This document shows positions 1 to 5,843 of a stretch of 6,255 bases of DNA, in pieces. How positions within the stretch are numbered: position 1 is the first letter of the stretch; each line of letters opens with the position of its first letter. A program made the position numbers and the translations under genes. A model generated the notes under the pieces. The model was not told the DNA's origin, searched no databases, and saw nothing but the letters and a program-made list of their open reading frames with translations. The stretch comes from an uncultured Lachnospiraceae bacterium. GTDB lineage: Bacteria > Bacillota > Clostridia > Lachnospirales > Lachnospiraceae. The stretch covers positions 1 through 6,255 of the forward strand of contig OMRF01000063.1 in NCBI GenBank assembly GCA_900313435.1, read 5' to 3'.

Positions 1-1097
1 AGAAGTCCATCGCCAACGGTATCGATGTCATCAGGATATTTGACTGTCTGAACGATCTTCGTAATCTCGAGACTGCGGTAAAGGCCACCAAGAAAGAAGG
101 CGGTCACGCGCAGATAGCTCTTTCCTATACGCTGGGAGATGCCTATACACTTGAATACTGGTCCTCCCTTGCAAAGGAGATAGAATCACTCGGCGCCGAT
201 TCGATCTGCATCAAGGATATGTCAGGTCTTCTTGTTCCGAAGGCGGCATCCGAGCTTGTGGGTGCGCTCAAGAAGTCCACAAAGCTGCCGATAGAGCTTC
301 ACAACCATTACACCTCGGGTGTATGCTCAATGACCCTTATGAAGGCAGTTGAGGCCGGCTGCGATATCATCGATACCGCCATGTCGCCCTTCGCTATGGG
401 AACATCTCAGGCGGCCACAGAGGTTATGGTGGAAGCCTTCAAGGGAACGGAATATGACACGGGACTTGATCAGACTCTGCTTGCACAGATAGCTGATTAC
501 TTCAGACCTATCCGTGAAAAGTATATCAAGAACGGCCTTATGTCTACAAAGGTCATGGGTGTTAATATCAAGACCCTTCTATATCAGGTTCCCGGCGGAA
601 TGCTCTCGAATCTTGTCAATCAGCTCACAGAGCAGCATAAGCTCGACAAGCTCGAGGAGGTTCTCGAGGAGGTTCCGAGGGTGAGAAAAGATCTTGGCGA
701 GCCGCCGCTTGTTACCCCTTCCTCACAGATAGTCGGTACTCAGGCGGTCTTCAACGTGTTGATGGGCGAGAGGTACAAGGTTGCTACTCAGGAGACAAAG
801 GATATCCTGCTCGGCAAGTATGGAAAGACCGTAAAGCCCTTCAATCAGGAGGTCGTTGACAAGGTTCTCGGGGATGACAAGAAGAATGCCATTACCTGCA
901 GGCCGGCAGATCTCCTTGACCCGCAGCTTCCGGAGATGGAAAAGGCTGTGGCTGAATGGAAGGAGCAGCCTGAGGATACGCTTTCCTATGCGTTGTTCCC
1001 CCAGGTCGCTACTGAATTCTTCAAATACAGAAGGGCGCAGGAAACAGGGGTTGATCCCGCGCATTACGACAAGGAAAACGCTTCCTACCCTGTATAA
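1..1097 (+). CDS. oadA: Biotin-dependent carboxyltransferase subunit, OadA/PycB type (5' partial, no biotin domain)
   Basis: The reading frame is open from the left edge (first full codon at base 3) to a TAA at 1095-1097, giving 364 visible residues; roughly 100 N-terminal residues are missing. The family moves a carboxyl group between oxaloacetate (or pyruvate) and carboxybiotin, using a metal in a TIM-barrel active site. Visible signatures are RIFDCLND near the left edge, KDMSG (visible residues 71-75, whose Lys is the expected carbamylated metal ligand), the metal-binding HNHYTSG (His at visible residues 100 and 102), and DTAMSPFAMGTSQ. The C-terminal part matches the conserved PYC/OADA domain, including VPGGMLSNL and TPSSQIVGTQAV. 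The protein stops at about the point where a biotinyl domain would begin, so the biotin carrier must be a separate protein. Substrate choice among oxaloacetate decarboxylase alpha, pyruvate carboxylase subunit B and transcarboxylase 5S cannot be settled from this fragment. A terminator follows, so this gene probably ends the transcription unit to its left. Confidence 0.88.
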   Translation, partial: KSIANGIDVIRIFDCLNDLRNLETAVKATKKEGGHAQIALSYTLGDAYTLEYWSSLAKEIESLGADSICIKDMSGLLVPKAASELVGALKKSTKLPIELHNHYTSGVCSMTLMKAVEAGCDIIDTAMSPFAMGTSQAATEVMVEAFKGTEYDTGLDQTLLAQIADYFRPIREKYIKNGLMSTKVMGVNIKTLLYQVPGGMLSNLVNQLTEQHKLDKLEEVLEEVPRVRKDLGEPPLVTPSSQIVGTQAVFNVLMGERYKVATQETKDILLGKYGKTVKPFNQEVVDKVLGDDKKNAITCRPADLLDPQLPEMEKAVAEWKEQPEDTLSYALFPQVATEFFKYRRAQETGVDPAHYDKENASYPV

Positions 1098-1114
1098 TGA
1101 AATTCTGATCTTAG

Positions 1115-1161
1115 AAGGCGTGCTTATTTCGGTTCCAATTTACCGTAAGGCACGCCTTTTT
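1115..1161 (+). terminator. Rho-independent terminator after the carboxyltransferase gene
   Basis: AAGGCGTGC at 1115-1123 pairs perfectly with GCACGCCTT at 1150-1158, and a run of five T (1157-1161) overlaps the end of the stem. The loop is about 26 bases and may close further through TTA/TAA. It lies 17 bases after the stop codon. On the opposite strand there is no T-run beyond the stem, so it reads as a one-directional terminator for the upstream gene. Confidence 0.85.
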
Positions 1162-1180
1162 CAATGATAAGGGGAACTTC

Positions 1181-1825
1181 ATGCCGAAAAACGACAGACT
1201 GATAGATGGATTCTATTTTGAAACGGATGCTCTTTATGAGGAGGCTCATAAGGAAAAGCTTGCCGTGGCATATCTCGCAAAACAGGTCGATCTTACAGAC
1301 AATAAGCAGGCTTTGCGTCTTTATCAGCAGGCTGTTTCCCAAAAGCTCTTTTCTACAGTTATCGGGCTTTCCTTTCTACGCGACCTTGAGCTAAGGCTGA
1401 AAAAAGATGCGAGCATACCGAAGGACCAGATAATACCCGTCCCGATTTCGGCCGGGGAGAACCCCTCATCAAATATCGCCCCGCCAGAGGATAAACCTCT
1501 TAAAAAGCAAAAGGAAAAGAAGGTCAGGGAAAGACCGGAAAAAGAAAGATACCCCTTCGATGAAAAGTCGGAGGCCGGAAAGTACAGAAGACGCTTTCAC
1601 GGAGCGCTGGCCTTTATCATCATACTCCTCATCACGATAGGCGTAATGTTCTTTATCACTCTTTCTTCGGATCTTCCCACGATAGTGAACTACAGGACGA
1701 GACTCAACAACGAGTATGCCTCATGGGAGGAGGAGCTGAAGGAGAGGGAGGCCGCCCTTGACCTTCGGGAGAAGGAACTTATGGAAGCTGAGAGGATGGA
1801 TCAGAAAAGTCTGGTATCGGAGTGA
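1181..1825 (+). CDS. Unrecognised single-pass membrane protein with C-terminal coiled coil
   Basis: 214 residues. The ATG has a good ribosome site, AAGGGGA at 1169-1175, five bases upstream. Three parts can be seen. Residues 1-75 form an acidic then amphipathic, probably helical domain containing FYFETDALYEEAHKEK and a segment rich in Leu and Gln. Residues 76-140 are a disordered linker with many Pro, Lys and Glu. One clear membrane segment spans about 141-161. After it, about 50 residues include a heptad-like charged helix (EEELKEREAALDLREKEL). YRRRF just before the membrane segment suggests, by the positive-inside rule, a cytoplasmic N-terminus and an outside coiled coil. The stop lies only three bases before the response regulator start, so it is probably co-translated with the two-component system. 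The N-terminal domain resembles small hypothetical proteins I associate with Lachnospiraceae, but I know no function. An accessory role for the neighbouring kinase is inference. Confidence 0.82.
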   Translation: MPKNDRLIDGFYFETDALYEEAHKEKLAVAYLAKQVDLTDNKQALRLYQQAVSQKLFSTVIGLSFLRDLELRLKKDASIPKDQIIPVPISAGENPSSNIAPPEDKPLKKQKEKKVRERPEKERYPFDEKSEAGKYRRRFHGALAFIIILLITIGVMFFITLSSDLPTIVNYRTRLNNEYASWEEELKEREAALDLREKELMEAERMDQKSLVSE

Positions 1826-1828
1826 GAA

Positions 1829-2506
1829 ATGAGTGACAGAAAGATACTCGTCGTAGATGATGAGAGCAGGATAAGGAAGCTTTTAAAGGATTATCTTCGC
1901 CGGAGCGGCTATGAGGTGCTTGAGGCTTCGGACGGGGAAGAGGCCCTGTCAGTATTCTACAAAACAAAGGATATCTCCCTCATTATCCTTGATGTGATGA
2001 TGCCGCGTATTTCAGGTTGGGAGGTTCTTAAGGAGATAAGGGAAAGCTCAAAGGTTCCGATCATCATGCTGACCGCAAAAGGTGAGGAGGAGGACGAACT
2101 GAACGGCTACTCCCTCGGAGCGGATGAATATATCTCAAAGCCCTTCAGTCCCAAGATCCTTGTTGCGAGGGTAGAGGCTGTTCTTCGCAGGAGTGCGGGC
2201 GAAGAGACAATGGTCATAGAAAGGGACGGGATCAGGATAGATGAAAACGCCCACGAAGTGACGGTAGACGGAAAGAGCGTGGAGCTTTCCGTAAGGGAAT
2301 ATGACCTCCTGAAATATTTCCTGAACAATCCCGGTGTTGCTCTTTCAAGAGAGAAGATATTGAACAGCGTCTGGAACTATGATTATTACGGTGACGCGCG
2401 TACCATAGACACACATGTGAAAAAATTAAGGAGCAAGCTCTTTGACAAGGGAGATCTCATAAAGACGATCTGGGGGGTCGGCTACAAATTCGGTTCCGTA
2501 CAGTAA
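1829..2506 (+). CDS. Two-component response regulator, OmpR/PhoB family
   Basis: 225 residues, the usual length for the family. The N-terminal receiver (about 4-120) has the acidic pair D10-D11, the phosphate-accepting D55 in ILDVMMP, the switch T82 in MLTAKG, and K104 in SKPFSP. A short linker leads to a C-terminal winged-helix DNA-binding domain (about 128-223), with the recognition helix near RTIDTHVKKLRSKL (191-204) and the typical ending IWGVGYKF. It would be phosphorylated by the histidine kinase encoded next and would then bind DNA, usually as a dimer on direct repeats. The start is supported by GGAG at 1819-1822, six bases upstream and overlapping the end of the preceding gene, which implies translational coupling. 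All key residues are present, so it should be functional. The specific regulon cannot be read from the sequence, so no gene symbol is given. Confidence 0.96.
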   Translation: MSDRKILVVDDESRIRKLLKDYLRRSGYEVLEASDGEEALSVFYKTKDISLIILDVMMPRISGWEVLKEIRESSKVPIIMLTAKGEEEDELNGYSLGADEYISKPFSPKILVARVEAVLRRSAGEETMVIERDGIRIDENAHEVTVDGKSVELSVREYDLLKYFLNNPGVALSREKILNSVWNYDYYGDARTIDTHVKKLRSKLFDKGDLIKTIWGVGYKFGSVQ

Positions 2507-2531
2507 GAAAAGGGCATTTGATCATCATCCC

Positions 2532-4040
2532 ATGAAGGAAAACCTGAAGAAAAAAGTAACCTCGATCCGAACCCATATCATCCTTGTGATCGTCTTTGTC
2601 TGCGCTGTCACGATAATGGCAAGCCTTTTCATGAACAGTGTGTTTTTGAAGAAGGTTTACCTCAAGGACAGGATGGACGGCATGCTCTCGGCTTTCAATT
2701 CGATTTATGAGGCGGGGCTTGATCAGAGCCTTTATGACCAGGACTTTGCCTCCGAGCTTGAGGGGGTGTCCCTTCGCTATAATGTGGATATCATAGTCTC
2801 ATCTCCCAACGGAGCAGTCCTCATCACGACCAAGAGCGAAGGTGGACAGCTTCTTTCAAGGATGATGAAGAGGATGTACTCGATGCTCTTCTCCGGAAAG
2901 GATGAGGAGAAAAAACAGATCCTCTATTCCGAAGACAACCTCTCGATAGAGCAGTTTCATGACAGTGAGATGAAATCCGATTTCCTAATACTGTGGGGGA
3001 CGCTCTTTGACGGCAACATTCTTTTCATGCAATCCGGCATCGAGCCGATGGAGACCTCTGCCAATATCGCAAACAGGCTCGTGCTTATCACGGGGATCAT
3101 TTCGATATTCATAGGACTGATAGTCGCGTATATGCTCGGAAGAAGACTGACAAAGCCCATCATGGAGCTTTCGGATCTTTCAAAAAAGATGGCATCCCTC
3201 GATTTTGACGCGAGATATGTGACCAGGGATGTACCAAATGAGATAGACATACTCGGCGATAACATGAACGTGATGTCGGAGAAGCTTGAAAATACGATAC
3301 TTGAGCTTAAGAAGGCGAACATAGACCTTCAGAACGACGTAGAGAAGCTGAATGAGACGGACAGGAAACGAAGAGAGTTCCTCTCAGCGGTCTCACATGA
3401 ACTGAAGACACCTCTTTTTCTCATACAGGGCTATGCAGAGGGGCTTTCCGATGGTATATCGGACGATCCTGAGGACTGGAAGTTCTATTCCGATGTCATA
3501 AAGGATGAAGCCGGAAAGATGAACGTGCTGGTGAACGACCTTCTTTCACTTGACAGGCTTGAGGAAGGGAAGACAGATTTTATCATAGAAAGGTTCGATA
3601 TCGTCCCGGTCATCAATTCGCTCATAGAGAAAAACAGAAAACCGCTTTCAGACGGCGGGATAAAGGTTGATTTTGACGGGGAAACGCCCTTCTATGTGAT
3701 CTCTGATGAGTTCTATACCGGGCTGATGATAGAAAATTATTTTTCAAACGCAATTCACCACGTGAAGGGCGATGAAAAGATAATAACAATAAGCCTTAAG
3801 AAAACAGAAGATAAAAAGGCCCGTGTCTCCGTGAAAAATACCGGGGACAATATTCCCGAGGAAGCATTGCAGCACCTCTTTGAAAAATTCTACAAGGTGG
3901 ACAAATCTCGCTCCAGGGAGTACGGCGGCTCGGGAATAGGGCTTTCTCTTGTAAAGACGCTTTCCGAAAAGCTCGGCGCAGGCTGCGGAGTTAATAATCT
4001 GCCCGATGGAGTCGAGTTCTACTTTGACCTTGACTTCTGA
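2532..4040 (+). CDS. Membrane sensor histidine kinase with HAMP, HisKA and HATPase domains
   Basis: 502 residues. A first membrane helix (about 14-36) and a second (about 181-203) enclose an extracytoplasmic region of about 145 residues. Its pattern of helix, then strands around VDIIVSSPNGAVLITT, then a final strand near ILFMQSG suggests a Cache/PDC-like sensor fold; this is a pattern judgement only. A HAMP linker (about 200-254) and a coiled stretch follow. The dimerisation helix carries SHELKTP with the phospho-accepting H289. The ATP-binding domain has an N box (ENYFSNAIHH, 401-410), G1 (NTGDNIP, 436-442), an F box (FEKFYKVDKS) and G2 (GGSGIGLSLV, 466-474). It most likely autophosphorylates and passes phosphate to D55 of the regulator 25 bases upstream. 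The ATG start keeps the first membrane helix intact, but no strong ribosome site lies at normal distance: the nearest AGGG ends 17 bases upstream. The signal sensed is unknown. Confidence 0.95.
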   Translation: MKENLKKKVTSIRTHIILVIVFVCAVTIMASLFMNSVFLKKVYLKDRMDGMLSAFNSIYEAGLDQSLYDQDFASELEGVSLRYNVDIIVSSPNGAVLITTKSEGGQLLSRMMKRMYSMLFSGKDEEKKQILYSEDNLSIEQFHDSEMKSDFLILWGTLFDGNILFMQSGIEPMETSANIANRLVLITGIISIFIGLIVAYMLGRRLTKPIMELSDLSKKMASLDFDARYVTRDVPNEIDILGDNMNVMSEKLENTILELKKANIDLQNDVEKLNETDRKRREFLSAVSHELKTPLFLIQGYAEGLSDGISDDPEDWKFYSDVIKDEAGKMNVLVNDLLSLDRLEEGKTDFIIERFDIVPVINSLIEKNRKPLSDGGIKVDFDGETPFYVISDEFYTGLMIENYFSNAIHHVKGDEKIITISLKKTEDKKARVSVKNTGDNIPEEALQHLFEKFYKVDKSRSREYGGSGIGLSLVKTLSEKLGAGCGVNNLPDGVEFYFDLDF

Positions 4041-4044
4041 AAAA

Positions 4045-4076
4045 ATGTTGAATATTGAACATAAGAATGATAAAGT
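4045..4076 (+). promoter_or_regulatory. Imperfect palindrome and promoter-like hexamers before the lipoprotein gene
   Basis: The gap between the kinase and the lipoprotein is clearly more AT-rich than its surroundings. It holds ATGTTGAATATTGAACAT at 4045-4062, a dyad in which 16 of 18 positions match, and the same bases contain a direct heptamer repeat, TTGAATA then TTGAACA (4048-4061). TTGAAT (4048-4053) and TAAAGT (4071-4076) each match four of six consensus bases of -35 and -10 boxes and are spaced by 17 bases. The repeats would overlap the -35 box, the right place for an operator. If used, transcription would begin at about the ATG at 4083. This is suggestive only; short matches like these arise by chance in AT-rich DNA. 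Confidence 0.35.
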
Positions 4077-4082
4077 AATCCT

Positions 4083-4883
4083 ATGAAAAAAAGAGTCCTA
4101 AGCCTTCTACTGTCTATATCGATCGCTTTTCCTCTGACAGGCTGTACAATGATGACACCGCTTACAGCAGAGGAAGAGAAGGACATAGCGCTCTACGCGG
4201 CCGCCGCGGTCTCAAAATACAATGTCAAGCAGCCCGAGGGCGTCTGTTTTGTCACGAACGAGGTCGAGAGGAAATATGACGAGGCTGAAAAGGCGAGAGA
4301 GGAAGAGCGCAAGAGAAGGGAAGAGGAAAGAAAAGCCATCGAGGAGGCTGAGAAGAACAAGGACCATAAGCCTGACTCAAGTGGGAGCAGCTCCGGTCAA
4401 GGCAGTTCTTCCGGCGGAGAATCCGGTTCGAGCGGTACATCCGCACAGAATCCTCCCGAGCCTTCGGCAAAGGAGATCACGCTCACGGAGCTTATAGCAG
4501 AGGACTCAGTCAGATTTTCTGTTTCAAAGACCGAGGTTATAGATCATTATACCGTGGAAGGTGTTCTTGATCTTTATCCCGGAAAAGGGAGAGGCTATTT
4601 TATGGTTACCGTGACTGCTGTGAACAGCGGTGCTGCGGGGAAGGATATCGATCTTGCCGCAAAGGGACTGAAATACAGCTGCACCATAGGTGACAAGGCT
4701 GTTATGTCAAGCGGGAATGGTTTTCTTCCGAACGATATGAATAGCTGGGCAGGAAATATACCCGCAGGCGGAACAAAGGAGTTACTTCTGCTGTTTCCCT
4801 TTGACAATAGTGTGTTAGAAAATACTTCGTCCTTTACACTGAAGGCGATGAAGGATGGAGATATATATAGGATCACGGAGTAA
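4083..4883 (+). CDS. Lipoprotein with charged helical stalk and DUF4352-like C-terminal domain
   Basis: 266 residues. A lipoprotein signal peptide ends in the lipobox LTGC, so C21 would be lipidated and the protein anchored on the outer face of the membrane. After it comes a segment containing LTAEEEKDIALYAAAAVSKY, of a kind I recall from Lachnospiraceae lipoproteins. Residues about 62-95 are a highly charged helix of Glu, Lys and Arg, likely a rigid stalk or coiled coil. A Ser/Gly-rich linker follows (about 98-120). The C-terminal domain (about 131-266) shows beta-strand patterns and phrases such as GYFMVTVTAVNSG and IPAGGTKELLLLF, typical of DUF4352-like immunoglobulin-fold domains. Cys 55 and Cys 200 could form a disulfide. 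No Shine-Dalgarno sequence precedes the ATG; the start is chosen because it gives an intact signal peptide. Its position after the two-component pair suggests a regulated product or sensory helper, which is inference. Confidence 0.88.
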   Translation: MKKRVLSLLLSISIAFPLTGCTMMTPLTAEEEKDIALYAAAAVSKYNVKQPEGVCFVTNEVERKYDEAEKAREEERKRREEERKAIEEAEKNKDHKPDSSGSSSGQGSSSGGESGSSGTSAQNPPEPSAKEITLTELIAEDSVRFSVSKTEVIDHYTVEGVLDLYPGKGRGYFMVTVTAVNSGAAGKDIDLAAKGLKYSCTIGDKAVMSSGNGFLPNDMNSWAGNIPAGGTKELLLLFPFDNSVLENTSSFTLKAMKDGDIYRITE

Positions 4884-4894
4884 TCAATTCTTTT

Positions 4895-4902
4895 GGGGGA
4901 GG
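4895..4902 (+). promoter_or_regulatory. Strong ribosome binding site for cheV
   Basis: GGGGGAGG lies eight bases upstream of the ATG at 4911. It is the strongest such site in the window along with the one before the last gene, and it fixes the cheV start. It contrasts with the lipoprotein and kinase starts, which have poor or no visible sites. Confidence 0.8.
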
Positions 4903-4910
4903 CTTATTGA

Positions 4911-5831
4911 ATGGACACAAACATCTTACTTGAGACCGGTACGAATGAGCTTGAGATACTGGAATTTAGGGTTGCCAACAATTTCTACGGGATCAATGTC
5001 GCGAAGATCAGGGAGATACTGACATATCAGCATGTAACTCCCGTTCCGAACTCGCATCCTTTCGTAGAGGGGATCTTCATGCCGAGGGATACCATCATTT
5101 CCGTCATCAACCTCAGGAAATGCTTGGGATATGAGGATCTTCCGGAAGGCAAGGGGCTTTTCTTCATCACGAATTTCAACAACCTGAACACGGCCTTCCA
5201 TGTTGACGAGGTTCTCGGCATCCACAGGGTTTCATGGGAGGAGATCAATACCCCGGATTCTACCATCAGTGCAGAGGATTCAGGCGTTTCGACAGGCGTG
5301 ATCAAGTTTGACGGACATCTCGTTGTCATCCTTGATTTTGAAAAGATCGTTTCAAATATCAATCCCGAAACAGGTCTTAAGGTCTCTGACATGGACGGCT
5401 ATGTGCAGAATGAGGAGAAGGATCGTTCTCTTTCACCCCTTGTCATCGCCGAGGACTCACCGCTTCTTTCAAAGCTTATCGTTGACTGCCTTAAGAAGGC
5501 GGGATATACGAACCTTCATGTTTTCCCGAATGGAAAAGAAGCATGGGATTATCTCTGCGAGGAGAATGCCGCAGGTAAGGTTCAGAATGATGTTCACTGC
5601 ATCATCACTGATATAGAGATGCCTCAGATGGATGGACACAGGCTTACAAAGCTTGTTAAGGAATCTGAAAAGATGAAGCCTATTCCTGTTATCATCTTTT
5701 CATCCCTCATCAACGATGACATCAGAAGGAAGGGCGAGTCAGTGGGAGCGGATGCCCAGCTTACAAAGCCCGAGATCGGAAAGCTTGTTGAGGCGGTCGA
5801 TTCGCTGGTAGACAAGTACGAGAAGAGATAA
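4911..5831 (+). CDS. cheV: Chemotaxis coupling protein CheV (CheW domain fused to a receiver)
   Basis: 306 residues, the usual CheV length. The N-terminal CheW-like domain (about 12-155) begins with ELEILEFRVANNFYGINV and contains the conserved VPNSHPFVEGIFMPRD and ISVINLRKCLG, the surface that couples chemoreceptors to the kinase CheA. The C-terminal receiver (about 175-304) has the acidic pair E181-D182, the phosphate-accepting D234 in ITDIEMPQMDGH, a Ser at the switch position (S264 or S265), and K286 in TKPE. In known CheV proteins, phosphorylation by CheA adjusts receptor coupling and adaptation. It starts 27 bases after the lipoprotein gene, with no terminator between, so it could be read from the upstream unit or from its own unseen promoter. 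No other chemotaxis gene is recognisable in the window. Every key residue is present. Confidence 0.95.
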   Translation: MDTNILLETGTNELEILEFRVANNFYGINVAKIREILTYQHVTPVPNSHPFVEGIFMPRDTIISVINLRKCLGYEDLPEGKGLFFITNFNNLNTAFHVDEVLGIHRVSWEEINTPDSTISAEDSGVSTGVIKFDGHLVVILDFEKIVSNINPETGLKVSDMDGYVQNEEKDRSLSPLVIAEDSPLLSKLIVDCLKKAGYTNLHVFPNGKEAWDYLCEENAAGKVQNDVHCIITDIEMPQMDGHRLTKLVKESEKMKPIPVIIFSSLINDDIRRKGESVGADAQLTKPEIGKLVEAVDSLVDKYEKR

Positions 5832-5838
5832 GGCATCC

Positions 5839-5843
5839 GGAGG
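5839..5843 (+). promoter_or_regulatory. Ribosome binding site that leaves the last gene's start ambiguous
   Basis: GGAGG directly touches the ATG at 5844 with no spacer, too close for normal initiation. A TTG codon in the same frame at 5850-5852 sits six bases downstream of the site, which is a usual distance. The true start may therefore be TTG at 5850, two residues later. Confidence 0.6.

Noticed and set aside
723..1064. Open frame of 113 codons on the minus strand inside the carboxyltransferase gene
   Set aside because: It lies wholly within a well-conserved gene, has no recognisable domain, and is explained as the antisense shadow of that gene's codon pattern.
856..1167. Overlapping + strand open frame running from the carboxyltransferase gene into the terminator
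   Set aside because: It is rich in Arg and Ser with no domain, lies out of frame with a conserved gene, and ends inside the terminator T-run.
2957..3322. Minus strand open frame of 121 codons within the kinase gene
   Set aside because: It is antisense to the conserved HAMP region, and its Ser/Ile-rich composition is typical of a shadow frame.
4801..4826. Perfect -35 box TTGACA inside the lipoprotein gene with AATACT downstream
   Set aside because: The spacing is only 14 bases and no good -10 box lies at 16-18 bases. The bases encode Phe-Asp-Asn in a conserved-looking domain, so a cheV promoter here is not supported.
4833..4869. TTTACA with a TATATATA run just before the end of the lipoprotein gene
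   Set aside because: The spacing of about 23 bases is too long for a normal promoter. It remains a weak possibility for cheV but is not listed as a feature.
5027..5392. Minus strand open frame of 121 codons within cheV
   Set aside because: It is antisense to the CheW domain, has no domain of its own, and no ribosome site was noted.
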